64,000 nucleotides of DNA from Anarhynchus alexandrinus. Taxonomy: Eukaryota; Chordata; Aves; Charadriiformes; Charadriidae. The position numbers and the translations under genes are program-made. This document shows, piece after piece, positions 37,448 to 49,245 of this stretch; position 1 is the stretch's first letter; each line of letters begins with the position of its first letter. Where the stretch lies: positions 1,765,159 to 1,829,158 of the forward strand of contig VUYV01000119.1 of NCBI GenBank assembly GCA_008711295.1, written 5' to 3'. The notes beneath the pieces were generated by a model. That model searched no databases. It was not told the origin of the DNA and saw only the letters and a program-made list of their open reading frames with translations.

Positions 37448-37556
37448 TACTTTTTTGGTTTTGATTGTTTTGGTTTGGTTTGGTTTTTTTGGGGGGGTGT
37501 TTTGTTTGTTTGGTTTGGTTTGGCTTTTTTTTTGGTTTTGGTTTTTGTTTTTTGTC
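37448..37556. repeat. G/T-rich low-complexity tract
   Basis: About 110 bases consist almost only of T and G, in TTTGG and TTTTGG units plus a run of seven or more G. It is not a telomere repeat (TTAGGG is absent). Such tracts can form unusual structures on the G-rich strand and are prone to length change. Confidence 0.85.
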
Positions 37557-40500
37557 TGCCATTATTTGCCAAATATCTTAATTTAAGCACAGAGGATTAT
37601 GTGAATCTGTCAACTGTTAATTGTTAAGTAAATACATAAATGCACACATACACACTCCATGGGAGGGGGTGGAAAAGCATAGCTCTTGCAGCACGGTGAG
37701 TGCTGTGTAGAGCTGTATTTAGAGAGACAACTGAGGCTAGGTGATTAGAGGGGAGGGAGAAAGGGAAATGTGGACAAAGTGAGAAAGAAGCAGGGGAGAG
37801 AAATGTACAAATGAATTATTCCATGGAATTTAATTGAATTACATCAGGTTTGGATTAGACTTATCTTCTGGTGAACTCATCAAGTAGTGGAATTGCTTTG
37901 TTAAAGCCAAAGCTCTCCAAAGGTTACTACAGACATCACTTTTCTGTGCCACAGTTCTGGAAGTTTGTAGCTTCTCATTTCTTCCAGAAGCAAGACAAAG
38001 CAAAAGTCTCCATCTCTTAAAGTCAATTTGTATTACCTTTACTGCTTAGAAAGTGTCCTTTGTGTTGTTTTTTTTCTCTCTGGACTCTCATTTATGTCGA
38101 GTATTCTTTGCTTCAGAGAGTGTGTAGGAATAACAGAAAGATAAGATGCAGATTTCTTTCTTTGGATTAATAGTGGGATTCTGAGGCCTTTCAACTTATT
38201 TTACCGCACTTTTTAGAAAACTTTCACTTCAACAGATACTCTTATTTTTAGACTAAAATATACCATAGAGACCTTTTCTGTAACTGAAGTGGGGTGTTGA
38301 GTGCTGCCAACTTTCCAAAACCTAAAGAATATTCAGGTACATTACTAGTTGGCTTGTCCAGATCACATAATTCTTCTCAGTACTCTTAAAAAGAATTTTC
38401 CTAGGAAAATGTTCTACAGTACTATAAATCTTTATGGTTATAAAAAGCCATATATTGATCATGGAAGTAAGATCGTGCAGACTATGGAGAATGGATTTGT
38501 GTAGGCAGGCGAGAGAACAGAAGAGGGTGTTTGTGATTTTCCAGATTTTGCATTTTCAGTATTCTACGAATACAGTACTGAAGGATGTGCTACAATGTCC
38601 TGTAATTTACACCAGTTTCCAGAGATATTATCTTTGTGCACTGAAAGTATGCAGCAGGATATATGACTGTTTCTTATCTTTGCTCACATTCTCTTTCCTG
38701 AATGTTGCTCTGTTTTACTGTGGATTTATTTCATCATTCTGCTAAAATCCAGCATTTTTGGGGAAAAGTCTGTTTGTTGAGTGTTATTAATGCCACAGTT
38801 GTACATTTCCCACAAGGGCCATTAAATGTATAAGGGAGACATGTTGGAGACTACAGTCTGGTCTTTGACCTGTGCAATTTTGCTTAAGCAGAGATGGCAG
38901 CAATGGATTAGTTGTAGACTCTAGAAAATCAGGTGAAGTAACTTTAAAATATTCCTCTGTGATTAAGAATACCAATGTCCTGTTATGGGCTGCTATGCTG
39001 AAACTGAACACTTAAGAAGTTATTTTTTAATCCCAAAATAGGGAATTTACCTTATTAAGCCCAGCACCAGTGGCATAATCATTTCTTCTGACAAAGGAAA
39101 TTGGGGGTGGCAAAACCAGACAACTTCCCAGACACTTACAGACACATGAAGATTAGTAGGACTCTGATCCCATTACAGAAAAGCTCCTAGCAAAATGTAA
39201 TGCTTGCACAGGAATTAGTTCTTTCAAACAAAATGGTTGCTCGTTGTTTGGTGTCAAAAGGAGTCTTCATTGCAAGAGTCCTTGCAATGATGTCTTCAGC
39301 TTGGTCAGGTGAGATTCAGCAAATCACTGTTCTGCTCGCTTCTCATAATCCAGCTGGCCATGGTCCTACATGACCACTCCAGGTCACGCATAATTTATTC
39401 CTGTCAATTATCTTAACTACACAAAAACATCTCCTAAATATTCTAACTACATACAGAAGACTGTCATGTACAGGAACAGTTTTTGTTGACTTTATAAATA
39501 TCTTATCTATGCCCTATTTGATCAATTACGGAGCAGGAATTGCCTGGGAATCTCTGTGATACCGCAACCAGGATGTTTATCAACACATCAAAGCATAAGA
39601 ATTGAACCAACACAGTAGAACCTGCCTGGGTAGTCTCTAGATGTGCCTGAAGTTCCCACCTAGAGAGCTCCTTTATCAGTCAGTCAAACATTTGTGAAGG
39701 CAGCGCAGAGTTCAACCAATCACCTAATTTTAGGTTGATCTGTTGCCTCAGACCAGGCTATTACCTCATCTATGCAGATGACTAACTGGGGAGTTTCTGG
39801 ACCACCCAGGGAATTAGTGGCTTAAGTACACTGGATATACACACAGGTACAGTCCTAACATTCAACTACACCAGGGTTACAAATAAAGGACAAACTTGAA
39901 TTTCATACCTATAAATCACTTACAAGTTCCATACTTCTTGACGCTTGTGCTTGTCCTTGCATTGTTTGAATCCTGAAAGTTTCTGGCAACTGTTGTCAAA
40001 TATGTTCTGTGCACGCTCACACAGATAAAATGATTATCACAGTAGCTATCTTCAAAAAACGCAAGACACCTCTGAAGTTTAGACACCTGTTCATCGTGGA
40101 CTAAAATTGCAGATGGGTAACTACTTTAAGGTCCTGTGAAATGACACATCCACCAAAAGATGCTATCCAGACTCTTCCTGCCATCAGTAGAGCATCCTCT
40201 GTCCCTGCACTACTCCAACATTGGGATGACGTAAGCATTTGTGCTGCCACACAGCAATTATTTTTTAGAACAATGAAAATTAATAACTTTTTGGAGTTAT
40301 TTTTCAGCTGAGAGAGTTCCCTGATCCGTCTCATGGACTAGCTGGAACGTGGGAAGTCTGACACTGGGGCAGGAGTAAGTGCCAGATTAATTTCATTTCC
40401 TTCTGCTGCAGTGCCAGATTATGCTGCCTTTATGTATTTGTCAGAATACCTTTTAAGGCAACTAAACCAGCTTCTTGCCTAAATATACCTTTTCTGAGTA

Positions 40501-40865
40501 TGTGTTAGCAGTCTTAGAAAGCAGGGAAGAAAAGACTGTAAAGAAGCAACATGAGCATCATTTTGGGAAGGAACTGAAAGCAAGAAGGAGAGCAGGAAAG
40601 TAGCCATCTTTTGGGGCACAGATGGTAAGACTGATTAGGAAACCATGGCTAGAAATCGTAGTAGCAAAGGTTCATAAAGTCTGCATTGTAAATAAGCAAG
40701 CCTGCATCAAAGAAACATGTCATAAAATCAAAATTTCTTCCTAATTGCAGACAACTCTGAAGTGCCCTGACATCCAGCACCCTATAAGGCAGAAGAGGCC
40801 TTTTTCCTTCTATTCCATATTAGGAGAAGCTGATGAAGTTTTGTTAGAATTGCTATTCTGATTGT

Positions 40866-40896
40866 TTTAGTAATTCATTGTCTATGAATTACTAAA
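40866..40896. repeat. Short perfect hairpin
   Basis: The arms tttagtaattcat (40,866-40,878) and atgaattactaaa (40,884-40,896) are perfectly complementary, 13 bp each, around a 5-nt loop. The core contains TAAT sites that homeodomain proteins can bind. The stem is too short for a microRNA precursor. Confidence 0.85.
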
Positions 40897-43800
40897 TTAA
40901 TTTGGTTTCTAAGAAGGGAATTATGAAAAACAATTTTCTAATGCATTCTTTTGGCCACTCTGGAAATAGAAGTTCTGATTTTATTTCAGACCTCCAATTA
41001 GTCTGCCTTTACATATGTTGTTTTACAGTTCATTATAGGGTCTCAAGACTGTAGATCTTGCCCATAAGAGTATTGAAATAACAGAGAGAGAAAAAAATTA
41101 CATTAAGTTTTAAGTTTGTGGCACACAAGCATTTGATTTCCCAAAGCTGGTATGGAACATTCCTGTTGAAAATTGCCTTTTCATTTCAGTCGATGGGAAT
41201 TGGGCTGTTTTTTCAGATGAATCAATTTGTTCTCAACTTCAGACTTTTTAGTCATATATGATCTGTGAGCATTTTAAGGCTAGGTGCAAAGCAAGAGATA
41301 GTTTTTTAGAAGACAGAGGCATTCTAGATCAAAAAGACCTCAAACCAGGACATTATTTTTCTAGTACAAATAGGGCATTATTTCCAAGTGTGACAGTGTA
41401 ATAGCTATGCATAGAAATGTTTAGCAACTAGTGATGTTTTTAATGCAAGCTTTTAAGTTTCTCATTTACACAATGACCATAAGTGCTAATTAAGGCAAAC
41501 AGGATTCAGGCATAACCTATCCTAAAATTGTTTAAATATAACAAAAAAGTACAAAAATAGAAGGAGTTCCTTCAACAAAGAGCAAAGTTGAATTTCTAGG
41601 ACAAATTCCTTCCCAGACCATTGGAAATTCTCTGGTCTGTTTCTAATCTGATTTTTGGTTTGGTATACTGTATACTTAATTGTCTTCCTTCTATCAATAA
41701 CTTATCTGATTAATAGAGTGGGATTGGTAGACAACTAATACAAGAGACTGTTAATGAAGTATATATTCATAAAATAAAATTCAGGCTCTGTTTTAATATA
41801 AGAAATGATTGCAATCCTGGCACAAAGGGTGAGATAAGGAAGTTGCCTGCCCAGATTCAAGGCACTTGTTGATATAAAGGTCTGCTCCTGAAACGAGTGT
41901 TTTGAAATTTCCCTCCAACGTGGAAGAAACACAGTCCACTTTGCCTTTATTCAAAGGGGCTGAATAGACGAAAGACATGATGTTGCATAAAACAACAGCC
42001 CCGATGCAGGGAGCCAGACTTGACCCTGGAGCAGGCTGGCATGACCATCTCACCAGTCTGCTGAGATCTCCACATAAAAGGTCTAATAAGTTAGTTATGC
42101 ACATATGCGGTTAATTGTTTTATTATTTTTCCCTCAAGTGTTTGGTTTTTTTTTTTTCCCTAAAGAAATAGTAAATTGCTTAAAGAGAGATGTCTGTCTG
42201 CTAGATGACAAGTGATTCAAGACAGCCCAGGAACATCAGAAACTAGGCCTGTTATTGTGACGCTGAGTTAATTGCTGGACTCTACAGCAGATGTGGGGTC
42301 TGTTTGGAGGGGTGGGCAGGGGAGAAGGTTTCATGCCACCTCAGCAGCCTGAGACCTCCATGGGGTAACTCAGGGGAAGCCAGTAGGAGCCTGGGGACTT
42401 AGTGGATCTGGTGACTCAGACGGGTCGTGTTTACACACAGTAATTATCGGGTTTAAGCGAGGTGAAAAAAAGAGCATAACAGGGCTACTTTGCATCAGCG
42501 GCAAAACTTGTGATCTCACGCTGTCTGACTTGAAACCAGGGGAGAGCTCCCATGGAGTCAGTGACTTTTTAGAAGTTCTTGTTTTATTGTATAAACAATG
42601 AGAGCCAAAGCACGGTGCCTGGTTCTGTGTCCTCGCACGCTGCACTGAGGAAAATACGGAGCAAAGCGCAGGACTGGCTGCTTCCATTCCAGTTACAGAA
42701 ATTTACCCTAAAGTTCTTGTTCAGTCTTTGTTCCCATAAAACTCCTGCGGCCTTCAGCTGAAGTGCTGGGAAGGATCTAAATCTGATAGTTTGGTTGAGA
42801 AGGAACAGCAAGTGAGAAAGGATGGCTTGGTATCTGGCCCACCAGTACAAATGGGAAAGGGCTCTCAGTAGCTCGTGACTGGGCCCAAAGATATTAAAAC
42901 AAAACTTGGCCATATTAGAATCATCTGGTGAGTGCATGACAACACTTTTAAAATGATATAGTCCTTCAAGAGATGAAGTATGCTGGCCATCATAGGTGGG
43001 TTTCTGCCAGGCTTCCCTGTACTCCAAACTCAGCAACTTTACAAATAAAAGTAATGCTCACGTGGGGTAGCGGGTCCTCTGAGTCACAGGCATGTGGATG
43101 AACCATGTGCTTTTGGTTAGATGTCTAACTTGATTTCTGCTATCCAGTTGGACCATTTTGGTTAACAAAAGTTGAGACCTGAATCCTCTGCCATAGGAGA
43201 CAAAATATCTACATGTTTTCCAGCTTCTCATAGACAGTAAGAGAAGAAAAAAATGCAGCGTCAAATCCTATCCAATAGACCCTAGGCTTATCCAACAGGC
43301 CTTCTGGCTTCCAGATTCATATATTATCCTTTCACTGTATCATGCATTGAACTCCTTTTAGCATTATTTGGCAACATGCTTGCACAATGAAGGGGAAGAT
43401 TTTTGGCCCTTTGTATTACTTTAACAACAGAAATAAGCAGGAAAAAATCCTATCATTTGCTTGACTTATGAATACAGCATATTTGTCCAAGTCAGGAGTT
43501 CAAACTGGAATCGTAGACTCTCCATACAGAAGCAGCTGTTTCAGACTTAGAGACACTCTCTTTCAGTGTCAGATTTTGGAATTCTATTCTTAGCAGTTAG
43601 CTGTGATGTAATCCACCATGGAGTGAAGATCTAGCACAAGACCCAGGTGCTTCCTTGAAGGTCCGTGATAAATATTGCACCCAACTGGACCCCAAGCGGG
43701 CCCCAACCATCTACGTCACCTTAGTACTGAACGTCCTTGTACTGACTCTGTGCAAGAGAGATTAATTTCATAAAGAACAAAGACATGTCCTAAATGTGGA

Positions 43801-46800
43801 TGAAAATCGGAGCAATGTGCTGCCACACTGTTAAAAAAAAGCAACAGCAACTTCTACAATTTTTTACTTGAACAATGCAGCGTTTTCAATTTGAGGACCA
43901 AAACAATATCTTTCTCTTGTTCTCATCTTGATAAACGCTCCACAAATTTGTTATTTCTGCAAGTAACTTGTCTGTGAATGAAACACTGAAAGAAACTTTC
44001 TTTTCAGGAATTCTCACTAGACCTATAAGCTCAGTAATTACATTTAATGATTTCCTTTAGAAAACCCCACTTCTTTCTTGACAGGCCTGGCAGCTTATTC
44101 CACCTTTTGAATGTCTTCACTGCTCCAGAAGGTCTTAACTTAAAATAGTTGGAAGAAATGGAGTTAGAGAAATTTTATTATCCCATTTCACAAGAAGTCT
44201 AAGGAATACTTACAAACTTTGATTTGGTCTCCTGATAATTTTTAGCTTTCTCTTTTCACCCATTTCGTTTCTTGTTTCGTTTCCAATATGTGACACCCAT
44301 TTAAGATTATTTGTCATTTACTTTTTTTTTCTTTTTAAAAAATAATGAGGTCCAGGAGCTCAAAGAAACATGCATGATTCTTTAGACATGAAAAACTTTA
44401 AAGTAAGATTTTCTTAGTGAGGAACAACTTTATTGACTTTCAGTACAAGATCCCATGTTAAAAAATGAAGGGACAGATTATTTCTATACACATAAACAAA
44501 AAGAATAAATAAAATAGTTTTATTCTTTCAAAGAATATTCAGGGAATAAAACTTCTGATACTTGGGTCCATGCTATCCTTCTTGACTGTATTGCTTTGGT
44601 GATGTTCAGTAGCTACATCTTATTTGAGTCTCTTTTGAGTCTCCATCTTAGAGAATTAATGTCATCTAAACTGCATACTGAAAGATCTTGTGCCTTCTTA
44701 ACTGCCTCTTTTAAAAGTGGGTGTACAGGTTACATATATACTAATTTAACTGTCTGTATTTTGTCAAGTTCTATTTCGGTGTGTCCTTCTTACGCCATGA
44801 ATGCTGCTCCTGCTATTGAGAATAAGCTTCATTTTACTAAGCTAAGGCTTATTCATCTGGGCAAAGACTAAATAGAGGCAACCTAATCTGCTGTGGAGTT
44901 GACTCCCCAAAATAAAACTTGTGGCCTCCCATCTGCCTGACATACTAATGCAGAGGTTAGCAGAGCAGAAAGTGAGGAGAGTGAGGTGAGGAGTTTGGTT
45001 TGTTTTGAGCTGCTGAGTGACTAAATTAGAAGAGATGAGAGAGTTGCAGTGGGTGTCAGCATCTACTAGGGGAAGGATTATTGCTGAAAATCCTGTGAGG
45101 TCTGTGCTGTATTGTGCTGTATTTATTAGCTCTCCTCCCCAGCCTGCAACCAGGTCTACACGACTAATGGAAATGGGAAAAGGAGTCATGTGTAATGTAA
45201 CTATTTCCTAAGGCAAAGAGCAGAGCTGTTTTTTTTTCCTCAGGGCTAAGACGTCATAATTTACAAAAACGCCCCCAAAAATCTGTGAAGTGGCTCTCTA
45301 GTTATAGCTGCCAGTGGCGATGAGCTGCTATGGGTGCAAAGCAGCTCCTGCGTGTTTCTGGCATTCATCTGAGGGTAAGCAGAAGTGTTACTTAGAAGTT
45401 AGGAGAGGTGATGTGTTCTTTTGCTTGAAAATCCCCATATTTATTTTTTTTCCAGTGTTTTTTACCATGTATTTCAGCGTGATGAGAGGCAGAAGGCTGC
45501 ATTTTTGGTCTGTGATGTTTCCTAGCTCTGACTGGCTCAGGGCTATAGTGTCTGTCCTGCACCACTCACCGATACAAGAAGATGTGGGAGGGAGCAAAGA
45601 TGGACACGAACAGGGGGCCATTACTTATGCATCAAAAATTAGGTCTTCTAGCTCAGAAAAGATTGCAATTCAGATGCTGAATGTGTAATTCAATAATTGC
45701 AACTTTTATACATCGAAATTTTTTTAAAAATGTAATGAAAATTGTAGAGAAATGAAAAGATCACACATTTGAGTGCTCAGCCGAAAGCAGAATCAGGGAG
45801 AAAAAAGTTAAGTTGTGTGGGCAAACAGGGGTCTAGTGCTCCACTTCACTCTGACCTTGTAGTATTTTAGCAGGGGAGATGTAGCATTACAGTGTTAGCC
45901 ACAGACTTGCTTTTTGTCAACTGTCCTTGCTTATGCCTCTGTTGAGCATCAGCTGATATGCAGCGCACTTCCTTGCTGCGGGATTTTCAAACTACCTGTT
46001 TGAGCATCCCTCCTCTGTAAACATTTGGGGTTGCACAGAGGGATGTATAAAAAGCTGAAAATCTGGGAATTTGTCTGTTTGTTTTGTGAACTCTGACCTG
46101 TTGAGGTCAGATTCTGGGACAAAGGAGAGCGGTACCTCTCTGAGGTGCTGCACGGGCTGACTCCTGCAGTCGTGGGTTCAAGGTGACTTGTTGCTCTTTC
46201 CTCCAGGACCCACCATGATGTGGGACTTGGTGCCCCCAAAGCAGTGTGGGCAGCCAGGTTATTTCAGCAAATGGTTAGGAGCTCAGTCTGCTTATTTCAT
46301 CAGGATACCAGGATATACTGGAGATTACTTTTCATAGAGGTAGCCAAGTAAAAGCCACAGATTTGAAGTTAGGAACTGGGTCAAATTTAGTGTCTGAGTT
46401 AGCAGATATAAAAGGAAAGAAACTCAGTGCGTTGGGTTTTAGCAAAACAGTCTCTGGAAAAGACTGATTCTGAACTCCAACAGTTCAAAATTGGTCTTTA
46501 CCTATAATACAGGACTACGGAATTTATATTCATGGTTATGGTTTGTGTCTCTTCTTTAAATATTTTAAAAATTAATCTTATTTTTTTTAACTTCTTTGCA
46601 TCTACCTGTCCACATTTCAGGTTTTTTTTTAATTTTTCACACTCTCCAATAGAAAGGAGTGTGTATTTGTGTGCCTTCTGTGTTTGTGAATGTTGGCTAA
46701 GGGATGTCACTGTCATTTTCTTATCCCATTAAGGCAGGGTGAGTTTAACCAGAACTTCCTCAGAATTTGCTGGTATCATTGTTCACGTAGGATGGCTGAT

Positions 46801-48784
46801 AATAGAAGTTCCTTTCCAGAAGGGCCAAACAGGAAAAGAAACCTCTTTGTAATTGTGCAATGCTCACATGGGAAAACTGAAGACCCTCTGTTTGTGTTGC
46901 TTCTCAAAGCAATGAAAGATCCATCTGCCAAGGGGAGGTAGAAGTCTCAGTAATCAGCACTTAACTTATTAAAGTGAATATTGTTGAAATTTAAAATATA
47001 TATATAAAAAAGAGTTCTCTGTAAAAACTAAATAATTTACAGAGACGTGTACGTGCTTTTTCGGAAAACAATTTTTTTCTGCCAAAATCAAAAAAGCCAG
47101 AAATTACCCCACCTAATAACTATTTCTTATTGTCATACCATCGTTCTAACTGAGAACAAAGCATTATAAAGGCACAGTGTGAAACTCTGTGTCTTACAGA
47201 TAGCAGTGGGTATGGGCAAGCGAGGCAGCTGGCTGCTGACAGCAAATCATTGGTGAAAAAAAAAATAATCCAAAGTTATTCTGTCTATGCTACAGGGCTT
47301 GGGAAGTTTTGCTGGGTGCTGCAACTGCTGAAGGAGTAGGAGGGGTACATGGGAATACACAAATATTCTTCATTAACGACCGCATCACTTCTGCTCCTCA
47401 CAGGATGCCCTTTCATTAGTTAAAGCAGTGAGAATCTTGCCCATCCTCTTTGGGGTGAAATTCCATTCCCTCCCCCTATTCTGAGGTGCTATAGCTGGCT
47501 TTGTCTTTGTATCTTCATTCAGAGCCCTCCCAGACACAACATAATAACCAGGAGGATGGTGGCACACTAAGTTGCTCCACACATGTTGCCATTCCATCAC
47601 CTAGTGCCAGAGTAGGACATCAAGATGAGTTTCTCTGCAGAAGATGCACCAGGAATAGGATGTCCACACACTTTCAGATCTTCATGCCAGATTAAACAAG
47701 TACTTGGAATTAGATTCACCTTTGTTGGGGAGTAATGCTACATAAAAGGTTGACTGAGAAAATGTCTGAAATGAAGATCAACCCAAGCCCTTATGGGTGG
47801 CTGTTGCTGCTGCTGCCTCCCATGAAGGGGAGCTGCAGGTCCTCATGGGTAAGCTGAGCAAGTGAAGTGGTGGGAAGGCAGATGAAAGGCTGGAGGGAAA
47901 AGGGGAAAGGGAAAAAAGAAAAGAGCTTGATATGTTGAAAGCCTCTGAGGTGGGAAGGAAGCAGTTTAGAGGACATCTCATGGGAGGTTCTCCAGCTGGA
48001 TAAATATCTCGCTCTGGTGGTGTATGTGAGACATTTTCTCCAGTTACACTATGCTTTAAAGCTGAGATGGGACATGGGAACCATCTTGTGCTGGACATAT
48101 TCCTCAAGGATAATCCTGCATGATAGCGGAGCCTGTGCAGCCACAGCGTGAAATATCTCCTATGTCTGGAAGGAGATAGTAACCACATACTTTGTAAAGT
48201 CCCCATTGTTGCGGAGTCAGAAAAGACACAGCTGCACTCATTTCCTTTGAGGGCTCTCCAAAAAGAAGTAAAAACCTATTCAATCCACTGTGATGGGTAT
48301 ACAGTGATATATTCCCATTGGTTCCAATAACCACAGTATCTGAAATCTTTCCCACAGCATCTGAAAATGCTCATCTAAGCAAAATCGCAACCCACCACTT
48401 GCTGAACATCTGTGAATTTAAGATAATAAGTAAAAATTCTGGAAGGAGACTAAGATGTAACAGCAACCAAAGGGTTGGCAAAAGGATTAGAGGTTAATAC
48501 AGCAATTAATTTTTCCCTTCTGTACAGTGGAACTATTGCTGCAATACAGTGAATGGAAACATTAAGCCCTGCTTTCATCATTCTTACAAACACGTAAGAG
48601 TATTTCTCAAAGACTGTTCTCTGAACGAACTCAAGTATAAATATATCCTGCAGAGCAGTGGTGTTACCGGTACTTTTAAATGTGGACTTACTTGTCACAT
48701 GAGAAATGGGGGAACTATATCACTGATACATGTTATTTGTCTGCTTTTAGCTTTGACTATGCACAGGTGACACAGAAAGTCTGA

Positions 48785-48835
48785 TCCTGTCTACTGTTGA
48801 AAACTCAGTCACCCATTGAAGTCAACAGGAGTTAA
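48785..48835. repeat. Ancient amniote repeat remnant
   Basis: The words tgatcctgtctactgttgaa and acccattgaagtcaacagga resemble the 'tgatcctgc ... cattgaagtcaatgggag' core of an old palindromic repeat common in reptile and bird genomes. It is too diverged for a family name. Confidence 0.35.
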
Positions 48836-49154
48836 AGAAGACATCAAGGTTTGTCTGAGCCTAATTTTAAAGATGTTTCAGAGTCTGCAGGACTGAATGA
48901 GAGGGGTTATTAGATGTATTTATTTCCCAGGGAAATCTATGGAAATTAAGGTGCCGAATAGTTTATAAACATTTGTCTGCTAAGGTTTGTCTGCGCTCCA
49001 CCTCCACTGAGCTTAGCAGAACAGGGTGTCAAACTCACTATTTCCTGGAGTAAGGACTTTTTATTATCCCATATTAACATGTGTCTTTAAAAACGGTGGG
49101 AAAGCAGCATTTTCAGCTGCAGCAAATTTGAGCAAAATCTCATTGCTATGTAGA
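48836..49154. other. Unassigned sequence
   Basis: No gene or repeat is recognised between two ancient repeat remnants. Confidence 0.45.
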
Positions 49155-49245
49155 CTATAGGGGAGTTGATCCTGAGCCTGCTGAAGTCGGTGGACAGACT
49201 CCAGCTGAATTAAATGGGCTTTGGGTCAGATCCAGAAAGGCAGTA
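49155..49245. repeat. Ancient palindromic repeat remnant
   Basis: The segment runs from ttgatcctgagcctgctgaa through cagactccagctgaattaaa to tgggctttgggtcagatcc. Its ends are degenerate complements of each other (tgatcctg against cagatcc). This is the arrangement of an old inverted-repeat element seen in turtles, crocodilians and birds. The identification rests on remembered resemblance. Confidence 0.4.

Larger units (their letters stand above)
37201..48784. other. Repeat-poor DNA without recognisable genes
   Basis: I find no gene, RNA gene or young transposon apart from the GT-rich tract and the hairpin listed separately. The interval 44,060-44,190 has vague resemblance to old LINE or MIR-type DNA (ttattatcccatttcacaag) but too little to call. 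Open frames up to about 150 codons occur and overlap on both strands; none has family landmarks. Confidence 0.5.

Noticed and set aside
37448..37556. Interstitial telomere repeat
   Set aside because: The units are TTTGG and TTTTGG, not TTAGGG.
39060..39900. Possible second LTR or retroposon body ending near an AATAAA
   Set aside because: No TG...CA ends, no target duplication and no recognisable conserved segment could be found.
42584..43036. 150-codon minus-strand frame
   Set aside because: It overlaps other open frames on both strands, lacks recognisable motifs, and has no splice context.
47778..48206. 142-codon minus-strand frame rich in serine and proline
   Set aside because: The composition comes from a purine-rich low-complexity stretch on the plus strand. 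Another frame is open over the same place and no domain is visible.
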